Source: an uncultured Clostridia bacterium (GTDB lineage: Bacteria; Bacillota; Clostridia; Christensenellales; Borkfalkiaceae). Taken from it: 64,000 nucleotides of DNA. The stretch is taken from NCBI GenBank assembly GCA_947632015.1, contig CANRNP010000003.1, forward strand, positions 1 through 64,000. The letters are read 5' to 3'. Shown here piece after piece: positions 35,482-43,531 of this stretch (positions are counted from its first letter, which is position 1; every line of letters starts with the position of its first letter). The notes beneath the pieces are model-generated. The model was not told the DNA's origin and made no database searches. It was given only the letters and a program-made list of their open reading frames with translations. Both the position numbers and the translations under genes were made by a program.

Positions 35482-36499
35482 AAAACAGATCCTGATCCCG
35501 TCGGCGGCGGAGATCATCGCGGAGCGCCCCGTCCCCAAGTCCATCTCCGAGGTCAAGCGGGCGCGCGACAAGCTGGCAACGGACGTCATCACGGGCAAGT
35601 CGGAAAAACTGCTCGTCATCGTCGGTCCGTGTTCGGCGCACGAGCAGGCGCCCGTCCTCGAATATGTCGCCCGCCTCGGAAAACTCAACGAGAAGGTCAA
35701 GGAAAAACTCGTGCTCGTGCCCCGCATCTACACCGCAAAGCCGCGCACGCGGGGCGTCGGCTACAAGGGAATGTTCTCCCAGCCCGACCCTGAGCATAAG
35801 GAAGATACGCTGCTCGGCATCCGCTCCATCCGCGAGTTGCTTTTCCGTGCGATCGAAGAATCGGGGCTCTCGGCGGCGGACGAAATGCTCTATCCCGAAA
35901 ATTACGCCTACGTCGAAGATCTGCTCACCTATGTCGCGATCGGGGCGCGGTCGAGCGAGAACCAGATGCACCGCCTCGTCGCGAGCGGCGTCGAACTTCC
36001 CGTGGGGATCAAAAACCCCATGAGCGGGAGCATTCCCGTCCTCATCAATTCCATCTTCGCGGCGCAGAGCCCGCAGGTATTCAAATATCACGAATGGCAG
36101 GTGCGAACGGGCGGGAACCCGCTTGCGCACGCCGTTTTGCGCGGACGGGTCGATAACTACGGGAACGACATCCCCAACTTCCACTTCGAGACGGTGATGC
36201 AGGTGCTCGAAGGGTACCGCGACGCGGGCGGATTGCAAAACCCCGCCGTCATCATCGACTGCAACCACTCGAATTCGGGCAAGCAATTCCGCCAGCAGAT
36301 CAGGATCGTGGAAGAGGTGATGCAAAACCGCCTCTGCGACAAAGATTTCAAGAAGATCGTAAAAGGGTTCATGATCGAGAGCTTTTTGGTGGAAGGCTGC
36401 CAGAAACACGACATCGTGTACGGGCAGTCCATCACCGATCCCTGCCTCGGCTGGGAGGATACCGAGCGGCTCCTCCTCGATATTGCGGAGAAAGTTTAA
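35474..36499 (+). CDS. aroF: DAHP synthase, AroF/G/H type (first copy)
   Basis: A 341-residue 3-deoxy-7-phosphoheptulonate synthase, which condenses PEP and erythrose 4-phosphate at the entry to the shikimate pathway. Motifs: VIVGPCSAHE, PRIYTAKPRTRGVGYKG, ARSSENQMHR, GIKNPMSGSIPVL, IDCNHSNSGK (metal) and FMIESFLVEGCQ. It is the E. coli-like type Ia form with an N-terminal segment that normally carries feedback control. It is followed 11 bases later by a close paralogue. Confidence 0.95.
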   Translation: MFEKQILIPSAAEIIAERPVPKSISEVKRARDKLATDVITGKSEKLLVIVGPCSAHEQAPVLEYVARLGKLNEKVKEKLVLVPRIYTAKPRTRGVGYKGMFSQPDPEHKEDTLLGIRSIRELLFRAIEESGLSAADEMLYPENYAYVEDLLTYVAIGARSSENQMHRLVASGVELPVGIKNPMSGSIPVLINSIFAAQSPQVFKYHEWQVRTGGNPLAHAVLRGRVDNYGNDIPNFHFETVMQVLEGYRDAGGLQNPAVIIDCNHSNSGKQFRQQIRIVEEVMQNRLCDKDFKKIVKGFMIESFLVEGCQKHDIVYGQSITDPCLGWEDTERLLLDIAEKV

Positions 36500-36510
36500 C
36501 GGAGCAAGAA

Positions 36511-37539
36511 ATGTTTATCAAAAGACAGGCGATCCCTTCGCCCGAAGAAATCAAAGCCGAACAACCCCTGCCCGCTTCCCTTGCGGCGGTCAAGCGGGCG
36601 CGCGACGAACTCGCAAAGGACGTCATATCGGGCAGCTCGGAAAAACTGCTCGTCATCGTCGGTCCGTGTTCGGCGCACGAGCCCGCGCCCGTCCTCGAAT
36701 ATGTCGCCCGCCTCGGCAAATTGCAGGAACGGGTGAAGGAAAAACTCGTGCTCGTGCCGCGCATTTACACCAACAAGCCGCGCACGAAAGGGGTGGGCTA
36801 TAAGGGAATGTTCTCCCAGCCCGACCCCGAAAACAAAGAGGACATCTTAAAGGGGATCCGCACCATCCGCGCGCTCCATTTGCGCGCCATCGAACTTTCG
36901 GGGCTCTCGGCGGCGGACGAGATGCTCTATCCCGAAAATTACGCTTATCTCGAAGATCTGCTCACCTACAACGCGGTGGGGGCGCGGTCGAGCGAGAACC
37001 AGCTCCACCGCCTCGTCGCGAGCGGGATCGATCTTCCCGTCGGGATCAAGAACCCCATGAGCGGGAGCATTCCCGTCCTCATGAACTCCATCTATGCGGC
37101 GCAGAGCCCGCAGGTATTCAAATATCACGAATGGCAGGTGGAGACGAACGGCAACCCCTTCGCGCATGCGGTTTTGCGCGGCAGGGTGGATAATTACGGG
37201 AACGACATCCCGAATTATCATTACGAAACGGTGATGCAGGTGCTCGAAGGGTACCGCAGCACCGAGGGCGGGCTGAAAAATCCCGCCGTCATCATCGACG
37301 CGAACCATTCGAATTCGGGCAAGCAATTCCGCCAGCAGATCAGGATCGTGGAAGAGGTGATGCAGGATTGCAGATACGACAGGGACTTCAAGAGGGTGGT
37401 CAAAGGCTTTATGATCGAGAGTTTTTTGGTGGAAGGCTGCCAGAAGCACGATATTGTGTACGGGCAGTCCATCACCGATCCCTGTCTCGGTTGGGAGGAT
37501 ACCGAACGGCTCCTCCTCGATATCGCGGAGAAAGTATAA
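36511..37539 (+). CDS. aroF: DAHP synthase, AroF/G/H type (second copy)
   Basis: A 342-residue paralogue of the preceding gene, nearly collinear with it. The catalytic motifs are the same (VGPCSAHEPAPVLEY, RIYTNKPRTKGVGYKG, IDANHSNSGK), and the last 35 residues are identical. Differences cluster in the N-terminal 30 residues (SPEEIKAEQPLPASLAAV against SAAEIIAERPVPKSISEV) and in the ring of residues after ENKED, as expected if the copies answer to different feedback inhibitors. A duplication followed by drift in the regulatory parts is inferred. Confidence 0.95.
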   Translation: MFIKRQAIPSPEEIKAEQPLPASLAAVKRARDELAKDVISGSSEKLLVIVGPCSAHEPAPVLEYVARLGKLQERVKEKLVLVPRIYTNKPRTKGVGYKGMFSQPDPENKEDILKGIRTIRALHLRAIELSGLSAADEMLYPENYAYLEDLLTYNAVGARSSENQLHRLVASGIDLPVGIKNPMSGSIPVLMNSIYAAQSPQVFKYHEWQVETNGNPFAHAVLRGRVDNYGNDIPNYHYETVMQVLEGYRSTEGGLKNPAVIIDANHSNSGKQFRQQIRIVEEVMQDCRYDRDFKRVVKGFMIESFLVEGCQKHDIVYGQSITDPCLGWEDTERLLLDIAEKV

Positions 37540-37540
37540 T

Positions 37541-38338
37541 ATGAGCGGGATCGTCAGCTGCCTCGGACCTTCGGGAAGTTATTCCGAATGCGCCGCCGAG
37601 AGAATGTGCGAAGGATATACCGTCCGCCTTTGCCATAATTTTTCGGAGACGGTGAAAAAACTTTTGTCGGGGGAAGCGGACTTTGCCGTTTTGCCCGTGG
37701 AAAACAGCCTCAACGGCGGAGTTTCCGAATGCCTCGATCTGCTCGATTCGGAAAACATCTTCGGCGTGAGGGAGGAATTGCTCCTCATCGACCACCGCCT
37801 TGCACTGTGCGAGGGGGCGCGGATGGAGGACATCCGCACCGTCTGTTCGCACGAGCAGGCGATCGGGCAATGCGCGGAGTTTCTCGCCGCCCGTTTCCCC
37901 TGCGCCCGTCTTGTGAAAACGGCGTCTACGGCGGAAAGTCTCGATCGGCTCGACGCCACGACGGCGGGGATCGTCGGCTCGCACGTCTCGCGGAAGGGGA
38001 TCGTCCTCTCCGAGGAGAACATCGCGGACAACAAGGGGAATTACACCCGTTTTTTACTCGTCGAGCGGCAGGGGAAATTGCCCGAAAAGAGCGTCATGGT
38101 GTTTCTTTCGGCGGTCCTCGCCCATAAACCGGGCGCGCTCGTCAATCTTTTGAAGATCTTCCAGCGTTACAGCCTCAACCTCACCCGCATCCAGTCCCGC
38201 CCCGTCAAGGAGGAATTCGGGCAATACCGCTTTTTCATCGAGATCGCGGGCGACATCGGGAACGAGCGGGTGAAAACGGCGCTCGCGGAAGCGAAAAAAG
38301 TGTGCGCGAGCTTCAAATTGCTCGGCGCTTATAATTAG
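37541..38338 (+). CDS. pheA: Prephenate dehydratase
   Basis: A 265-residue single-function enzyme for phenylalanine synthesis. Its catalytic half has LGPSGSYSECAAER, LPVENSLNGGVSE and the essential Thr in NYTRFLLVER. A C-terminal ACT domain (VMVFLSAVLAHKPGALVNLLKIFQRYSLNLTRIQSRP) binds phenylalanine. There is no chorismate mutase domain. It starts one base after aroF. The transcript seems to end in the repeat region after it. Confidence 0.95.
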   Translation: MSGIVSCLGPSGSYSECAAERMCEGYTVRLCHNFSETVKKLLSGEADFAVLPVENSLNGGVSECLDLLDSENIFGVREELLLIDHRLALCEGARMEDIRTVCSHEQAIGQCAEFLAARFPCARLVKTASTAESLDRLDATTAGIVGSHVSRKGIVLSEENIADNKGNYTRFLLVERQGKLPEKSVMVFLSAVLAHKPGALVNLLKIFQRYSLNLTRIQSRPVKEEFGQYRFFIEIAGDIGNERVKTALAEAKKVCASFKLLGAYN

Positions 38339-38850
38339 GAGAATTAGGGTTTCGAACGATTTTTTGCTCACTTTTCGCGCAATTCTTTGCTCACTGCGTT
38401 CGTAAATAATTGCGCGAGGAAACGTGCTTTTGCGGTTTAACTTAGTTGTCCTCTTGTTCGCGTTGTCTTGCAAGAAGCCGCAAGTATGCGGCAAATTGTG
38501 TCCCACAGCGCAAAAGCGTGGTTTTGCTCGTGGAAGTAAATTTAGGGTTTCGGACGATTCTTTGCTCCTCCTCCCTTGCCCACCCCCACAAGCGGGGGAC
38601 AACAAAGAAACACTGCGGCGACCCTTTCTAATTTGTCATGTTGAGCCGCCGCAAAGCGGCGAGTCGAAACATCGCCTTAGCGTTAATTTTTTTTTCAGAA
38701 CACTGTGGAGACCCTTCGACAAGCTCAGGGTGACGGATTAGAGCGTGCGGGCGGGGCAGGATGACATTTTTAGTAGCGGGCGGGGCAGGGTGACGTTTTA
38801 AGAACACACCTTTCGACAACTTAGATCGTGCTTTTGCGCCTTGATCTTTG
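38339..38850 (+). repeat. Composite intergenic repeat block A
   Basis: 512 bases with no credible gene. Contents: two imperfect 26-base direct repeats starting TTAGGGTTTCG (38344 and 38542) that flank a segment of about 200 bases; a module GCGAGGAAACGTGCTTTTG...GGTTTAACTT at 38414-38460 that recurs at 59009-59055; small palindromes (GCCGCA/TGCGGC near 38475; CCCCC/GGGGG near 38585); and at 38630-38745 a module reading ...TGTTGAGC...TCGAAACATCGCCTTAGCGTTAAT...CCCTTCGACAAGCTCAGGGTGAC that recurs in inverted orientation at 59140-59255. Apparent ORFs here are not coding. Confidence 0.75.
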
Positions 38851-39792
38851 TCACACGCAGCCCGTAGCGGCGCAAATTCCCAAACAGAGCAAAAACGCCA
38901 AAACCGCCTGCAAGAGTTTTATGCCGAGGAAGGGGAGGGTCTTTACCCCCGCGCGGGTGAGAAACGCCGCCTGCTGGCACAAAACGCACATCCCGCCGAA
39001 GGTGACGAGCCCGCACGAGAGGGCGCAGGAGAGGGGAGTTTTATACGCGGCAAGCGCCGCGCAGCCATTCGTCATCTCCAAGAGCCCGCGCAGGATCCCC
39101 TCGGTATAGTTGCCGAAGAGGGGAATGCGGAAGAGCCCCAGATCGCCGAGCATCTCGCCGAAACAGGAGAAGAGGGCGATCAATCCGCCCACGCAGAGGA
39201 TGGAGATGACGGCGGAATACAAACTGTCGTAGAGCAAGGTCGGGTTCGTCTTTTGCGGAAGGAAGCGCGCGGAGACGGGCGCGGCGAAAAAGCGCATCGC
39301 AAATGCGACGAGCCAAACGGCGGCAAGGTGGGAAAACAGCATCGCCCATCCCGCCGCCGCGTTTTCATAGAGGAGCGCGCCCACCGTCCCCACGAGGAAC
39401 ATCGGACCCGAAGTGGTGGCGAGGCAGGCGAGACGGAAGGTCTCCCCGCGGGCGAGCCTTCCCTCCTTTTCCGCTTCGCAGATCATCTTCGCGCCCACGG
39501 GATAGCCGGAGAGCGCGGCGAGCAGGGCGATCCCTCCGCCCGCGCCCGAAATGCGGAAGAGCTTCCCCGCCGCCGAAGAGAACTTCCGCGAAAAGGCGGC
39601 AAAGGCGGGCAGCCCCGTAAGGAGCGCCGTGAGAAAGAGAAAGGGAAAGGTCGCGGGGAGCACGCACGTCGCCCACAGCGAAATGCCGCCGAGAACGCTC
39701 TTTGCGTAGCGGACGGGGTCGGTGAGGAAGATCGCCATGACGGCGAGAAGCAAAAAAGCCACTCCAAACGATAATTTTTTCAGGGCAGGCAT
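38851..39792 (-). CDS. ylbJ: YlbJ-like sporulation integral membrane protein
   Basis: A 313-residue protein with eight to ten hydrophobic segments and the nucleoside-recognition 'gate' type core (GYPVGAKMICEAEKEGRLARGE, ATTSGPMFLVGTVGALLY). In B. subtilis ylbJ lies directly after rsmD-coaD and is needed for forespore/spore envelope formation; here the same neighbours are about 3 kb upstream, which supports the name. It is shorter than YlbJ (about 400 residues). A GGGTGGAAGT site lies before the start. Divergent from the ABC-F gene. Confidence 0.78.
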   Translation of the reverse strand: MPALKKLSFGVAFLLLAVMAIFLTDPVRYAKSVLGGISLWATCVLPATFPFLFLTALLTGLPAFAAFSRKFSSAAGKLFRISGAGGGIALLAALSGYPVGAKMICEAEKEGRLARGETFRLACLATTSGPMFLVGTVGALLYENAAAGWAMLFSHLAAVWLVAFAMRFFAAPVSARFLPQKTNPTLLYDSLYSAVISILCVGGLIALFSCFGEMLGDLGLFRIPLFGNYTEGILRGLLEMTNGCAALAAYKTPLSCALSCGLVTFGGMCVLCQQAAFLTRAGVKTLPFLGIKLLQAVLAFLLCLGICAATGCV

Positions 39793-39840
39793 ACTTCCAC
39801 CCTATGAGGTCTGTCCGAAAAATATAACTTCCCGAAACAA

Positions 39841-39869
39841 TAGACATTTTCTTTTGAATATGGTATAAT
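39841..39869 (+). promoter_or_regulatory. Promoter of the ABC-F gene
   Basis: TAGACA (39841-39846), a 17-bp spacer and TATAAT (39864-39869) preceded by an extended TGG element; CAAGGAG lies before ATG 39899. Confidence 0.75.
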
Positions 39870-39898
39870 CGACCGTGAGAGCCACAAGGAGCGAAGGT

Positions 39899-41476
39899 AT
39901 GTTACAGGTCATCGGTGTCAGTCTGCAATACGGCAGCAAAAAATTGTTTGAGGACGTCAACTTAAAATTTACCGCGGGGAACTGCTACGGCATCATCGGC
40001 GCGAACGGCGCGGGGAAGTCCACCTTCCTCAAAGTGCTCTCCGGGGAGATCGAACCGAATAAGGGGGAAGTCGTCCTCGGCAAGAACGAGCGCATGTCCG
40101 TGCTCGCGCAAAACCAGAACAAATACGACGGCGAGACCGTGCTCCGCACCGTGATGCTCGGACACAGGCGGCTCGTGGAGATCATGGACGAGAAGGACGC
40201 GCTCTATGCCCATGCCGAGTTTACCGAGGAGGACGGCGTGCGCGCCTCCGAACTTGAAAGCGAGTTCGCCGAGCTCGGCGGCTGGGAAGCGGAGAGCGAA
40301 GCGGAGACCCTTCTCAACGAGCTCGACATCGGGAGCGAGTACTATTACACCCTCATGGGGGAGATGGACGCCAAGCAGAAGGTGAAAGTGCTTCTCGCGC
40401 AGGCGCTCTTCGGCGATCCCGACGTGCTTCTTTTGGATGAGCCCACCAACAATCTCGACCTCAAAACGGTGCGCTGGCTCGAAAATTATCTTCTCGACTT
40501 CGAGAATACCATCATCATCGTCTCCCACAACCGCCACTTTCTCAATAAAGTCTGCACGCACATCTGCGACGTAGACTTCGGCAAGATCAATCTCTTCCTC
40601 GGCAACTACGACTTTTGGTACCAGACTTCCCAGCTCATGGCGCGCCAGCAGCGGGACGCCGACAAGAAGGCGGAGCAGCGCGCCGCCGAGCTGAGGGACT
40701 TCATCGCGCGCTTCGCGGCGAACGCGAGCAAATCGCGGCAGGCGACGAGCAGGAAAAAGGAGCTCGAAAAACTCACGATCTCCGATTTCAAGCCCTCTCT
40801 CCGCAAATATCCCTTCATCGAATTCAAGTACGAGCGGGAGATCGGCAACGACATCCTCATGGTGGAAAACCTCACCAAGAAGGGGTTTTTCGAAAACGTC
40901 TCCTTTACGGTACAGCGGGGAGATAAGATCGGGATCCTGTGCGATAAATCTACCGCCGTCACCATGCTCTACGATATTTTAACGGGCAAGCAGGAGCCCG
41001 ACGCGGGCACGGTGAAGTGGGGAAAGACGATCAATTATTCCTATTATCCCCTCGATAACGGGGAATTCTTCGACGGATGCACCCTCACCCTCGTGCAGTG
41101 GCTCTCGCAGTTCTCCAAGGACCATTACGAGGAATATCTGCGCGGCTGGCTGGGACGGATGCTCTTTTCGGGCGAGGAAGCGCTCAAAGAGGCGAGGGTC
41201 CTTTCGGGCGGCGAAAAGGTACGGTGCATGCTCGCAAAAATGATGCTCGAAGGGGGAAACTTCCTCATCTTCGACGAGCCCACCAACCACCTCGACTTGG
41301 AGAGCATCACCTCCCTCAACAACGGGCTCACGGCGTTCAAGGGGTGCCTTCTCATGACCTCGCACGACCAGGAGCTCATGAACACGGTGTGCAACCGCAT
41401 CATCGTTTTGAGCGGCACGAAGGTGTACGATAAGTCGATCACGTTCGACGACTATCTGGACAGCATCAGCGGCTGA
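39899..41476 (+). CDS. ABC-F family ATPase (YkpA/YbiT type)
   Basis: A 525-residue protein with two fused ABC domains and no membrane segment, the form that acts at the ribosomal E site. Domain 1 has Walker A GANGAGKSTFLK and Walker B LLLDEPTNNLD. The linker is charged. Domain 2 has the signature LSGGEKVRCMLAKMML and Walker B FLIFDEPTNHLD, but its P-loop position reads GILCDKSTAVTMLYDIL with no GxxGxGKS. This matches my recollection of the YkpA subgroup, in which that P-loop is altered. It is likely a translation factor or antibiotic-protection relative. Confidence 0.9.
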   Translation: MLQVIGVSLQYGSKKLFEDVNLKFTAGNCYGIIGANGAGKSTFLKVLSGEIEPNKGEVVLGKNERMSVLAQNQNKYDGETVLRTVMLGHRRLVEIMDEKDALYAHAEFTEEDGVRASELESEFAELGGWEAESEAETLLNELDIGSEYYYTLMGEMDAKQKVKVLLAQALFGDPDVLLLDEPTNNLDLKTVRWLENYLLDFENTIIIVSHNRHFLNKVCTHICDVDFGKINLFLGNYDFWYQTSQLMARQQRDADKKAEQRAAELRDFIARFAANASKSRQATSRKKELEKLTISDFKPSLRKYPFIEFKYEREIGNDILMVENLTKKGFFENVSFTVQRGDKIGILCDKSTAVTMLYDILTGKQEPDAGTVKWGKTINYSYYPLDNGEFFDGCTLTLVQWLSQFSKDHYEEYLRGWLGRMLFSGEEALKEARVLSGGEKVRCMLAKMMLEGGNFLIFDEPTNHLDLESITSLNNGLTAFKGCLLMTSHDQELMNTVCNRIIVLSGTKVYDKSITFDDYLDSISG

Positions 41477-41543
41477 TGCCTTGCGCCCGCGCCAAATGCG
41501 GCGGGCGGGCAAAAAATTCAAAATATTTTTCTCCGAAAAACGC

Positions 41544-41573
41544 TTGACAACGGGTTTGCACCTGTGATAGGAT
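41544..41573 (+). promoter_or_regulatory. Promoter of the met leader and metNIQ
   Basis: TTGACA (41544-41549) with TAGGAT (41568-41573) at 18 bp, the latter preceded by a TGA extended element. The leader ORF begins six bases after it. TAAAAT at 41573-41578 is too far from the -35 box. Confidence 0.6.
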
Positions 41574-41579
41574 AAAATC

Positions 41580-41657
41580 ATGAAACATACGAATTCCCAC
41601 AATTACATGTACATGCCGATGAACCGAGCAGAAATGCGCGGGTTTTCGGCGTTGTAA
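41580..41657 (+). CDS. Methionine-rich leader peptide
   Basis: A 25-codon ORF (MKHTNSHNYMYMPM..., ending SAL) with Met at 1, 10, 12, 14 and 19, three of them in a five-codon stretch. It lies between the metN promoter and an intrinsic terminator, like the leader peptides of trp, his or leu attenuators. AGGA at 41569-41572 could serve as ribosome site; alternatively the RNA starts at the ATG. Too short to find by length alone; the case rests on composition, position and the complementary RNA segments described with the terminator. Confidence 0.7.
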   Translation: MKHTNSHNYMYMPMNRAEMRGFSAL

Positions 41658-41679
41658 AAAAACCGGAACTTGTACATCT

Positions 41680-41711
41680 CCGCTCGGAACTTTCTTCCGG
41701 GCGGTTTTTTT
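41680..41711 (+). terminator. Attenuator-type terminator before metN
   Basis: Stem CCGCUCGGAA / UUCCGGGCGG (41680-41689 with 41695-41704, one G-U pair), loop CUUUC, then seven U (41705-41711). Segments upstream can compete: CCGAGC in the leader ORF (41624-41629) pairs perfectly with GCUCGG (41682-41687) of the 5' arm, and CCGGAA (41663-41668) with UUCCGG (41695-41700) of the 3' arm. AUGUACA over Met10-Met12 (41607-41613) pairs with UGUACAU (41671-41677). metN starts 32 bases further on. Confidence 0.8.
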
Positions 41712-41743
41712 ATGCCGATAACCTTTATCCAAAAGGAGACTTC

Positions 41744-42736
41744 ATGATAGCGCTCAAAAACTTAACGAAAATTTATCCCTCGAAAACGGGAGAGACGGTC
41801 GCCCTCGAAAACGTCGATCTCGAAATCCCCGACGGCTCCGTGTTCGGCGTCATCGGGCTGTCGGGAGCGGGGAAGAGCACCTTGGTCCGCTGCCTCAACC
41901 TGCTCGAAAAGCCCACGCGCGGGCAGGTGATCATCGACGGCGAGGACGTTACCGCCCTTTCGGGGAAGCGCCTCCGCGCGCTCCGCCGCTCCGTCGGCAT
42001 GATCTTCCAGAGCTTCAATCTGCTCGAACAGCGCACGGCGGCGGCGAACGTCCGCTTCCCCCTCGAGCTCGGCAAGATCCCCCGCGAAGAGGCGAAACGC
42101 AGGGTGGGGGAGCTCCTTTCCCTCGTGGGGCTCTCGGAGAAGGCGGATTTCTACCCTTCGCAACTTTCGGGCGGGCAAAAACAGCGGGTCGCCATCGCGA
42201 GAGCGCTCGCCACGGAGCCCAAATATCTTCTCTGCGACGAGGCGACGAGCGCGCTCGACCCCGCCACGACCGAATCCGTTCTGCAACTGCTCAAAAAGAT
42301 TAACCGCGAGCTTGGGGTAACGATCGTCGTCATCACCCACGAAATGAAGGTGGTGGAGAGCGTCTGCACCCACGTCGCCGTACTCGATCAGAGCCGCGTC
42401 GCCGAGGCGGGCAAAGTAGAGGACATCTTCTCCTTCCCGCAGTCGGAGATCGCAAAACGGCTCATTCTGCCCGACCTCATCCGCTCCGTCGCGGGGAGCG
42501 GGAAAGGGAACCAACTGCGGCTCGTCTTTCACGGGGACGCGAGCGATACGCCCGTCATTTCGGGGCTTGCTTCGGAATGCGGCGTGCCCGCGAACATCCT
42601 CTTTGCCGATACCCGCCGTATCGACGGAAAGACCTTCGGGCACATGGTGATCGAGCTCCCCGAAAACGAAGCGCAGATCGCCGCCGCCAAACAGTACCTC
42701 ACCTCGAAGAGCGTGACCTTTAAGGAGGAAATTTAA
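41744..42736 (+). CDS. metN: Methionine ABC transporter ATP-binding protein
   Basis: A 330-residue ATPase. Walker A GLSGAGKST (38-46), Q-loop FQSFNLL, signature LSGGQKQR, Walker B LLCDEATSALD and switch His ITHEMKVV are intact. The C-terminal 80 residues are the NIL domain (LRLVFHGDASDTPVISGLASECGVPANILF), which binds methionine and inhibits transport when the cell is full. AAAAGGAG precedes the ATG. First gene of metNIQ. Confidence 0.96.
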   Translation: MIALKNLTKIYPSKTGETVALENVDLEIPDGSVFGVIGLSGAGKSTLVRCLNLLEKPTRGQVIIDGEDVTALSGKRLRALRRSVGMIFQSFNLLEQRTAAANVRFPLELGKIPREEAKRRVGELLSLVGLSEKADFYPSQLSGGQKQRVAIARALATEPKYLLCDEATSALDPATTESVLQLLKKINRELGVTIVVITHEMKVVESVCTHVAVLDQSRVAEAGKVEDIFSFPQSEIAKRLILPDLIRSVAGSGKGNQLRLVFHGDASDTPVISGLASECGVPANILFADTRRIDGKTFGHMVIELPENEAQIAAAKQYLTSKSVTFKEEI

Positions 42737-42737
42737 C

Positions 42738-43469
42738 GTGAACAGTCTGCTTTTATCCCGCCTCTTTACCCAGCTTGCCGAGACGAACGCCTTCCCCCTC
42801 GCGGTGTGGGAGACGGTCTATCTTACCTTCGCCTCGGCGGCGATTGCCTATCTCGTCGGGCTTCCCCTCGGCGTCATCCTCGCCGTCACCGACCGCGGCG
42901 GCTTAAAGCCCGTGCTCTGGCTGAATAAAACGTTGGGCATCATCGTCAACATCTTCCGTAGCATTCCCTTCATCATCCTCATGGTGGCGCTCATTCCCGT
43001 CTCCCGCGCGCTCCTCGGCACGAGCATCGGCAACGGGGCGATGATCTTCATGCTCGTCGTCGCCGCCGCGCCTTATGTCTCGCGCATGGTGGAATCCTCT
43101 TTGAAAGAGGTGGACGCGGGGGTCGTGGAGGCGGCAAAGTCGATGGGGGCGAGCACCATCCAGATCATTTTGAAGGTCTATCTGCCCGAAGCGAAGCCTT
43201 CCCTTCTCGTCGGCGCCGTCATTTCCACGGTCACCATTTTAGGGTATTCGGCAATGGCGGGCACGATCGCGGCGGGCGGCTTGGGCGCACTTGCCGTCAC
43301 GCAGGCGAGACCTTCCAACGCGCAGGACGTCATCTGGCTGTGCGTTCTGCTCATCGTCATCATCGTGCAGCTCATCCAGGAGGGGGGAATGCTCCTTGCG
43401 ACCCGTACCGACAAGCGCGTGCGCGCAAAGGCGGGACGGTCCAAGAGAGCGAAAACGGAAAAACCGTGA
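42738..43469 (+). CDS. metI: Methionine ABC transporter permease
   Basis: A 243-residue membrane protein with five hydrophobic segments and the permease motif EAAKSMGASTIQIILKVYLPEAKPS (EAA loop). It forms the channel for D- and L-methionine with MetN. The start codon is GTG 42738, one base after the metN stop. The tail is rich in Arg/Lys. Confidence 0.95.
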   Translation: MNSLLLSRLFTQLAETNAFPLAVWETVYLTFASAAIAYLVGLPLGVILAVTDRGGLKPVLWLNKTLGIIVNIFRSIPFIILMVALIPVSRALLGTSIGNGAMIFMLVVAAAPYVSRMVESSLKEVDAGVVEAAKSMGASTIQIILKVYLPEAKPSLLVGAVISTVTILGYSAMAGTIAAGGLGALAVTQARPSNAQDVIWLCVLLIVIIVQLIQEGGMLLATRTDKRVRAKAGRSKRAKTEKP

Positions 43470-43531
43470 ACTCTTCGGTTTTGCGCACGGTAAAAACAAA
43501 CGAAAATAAAAAATTTTTAAGGAGATATCTT

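Noticed and set aside
38054-39774. Open frames crossing the repeat block and the strand opposite ylbJ
   Set aside because: The + strand frame 38848-39774 is the antisense of ylbJ; minus-strand frames through the repeats share residues only because the repeats are shared.
39899-41476. The altered second P-loop of the ABC-F protein as a damaging mutation
   Set aside because: Signature and Walker B of the same domain are perfect, and as I recall the YkpA subgroup shares this altered P-loop, so it is a subgroup trait.
41544-41743. SAM riboswitch or Met T-box before metNIQ
   Set aside because: The leader has neither the SAM-I core nor the T-box AGGGTGG(A)ACCGCG motif; it is too short, and has a Met-rich ORF instead.
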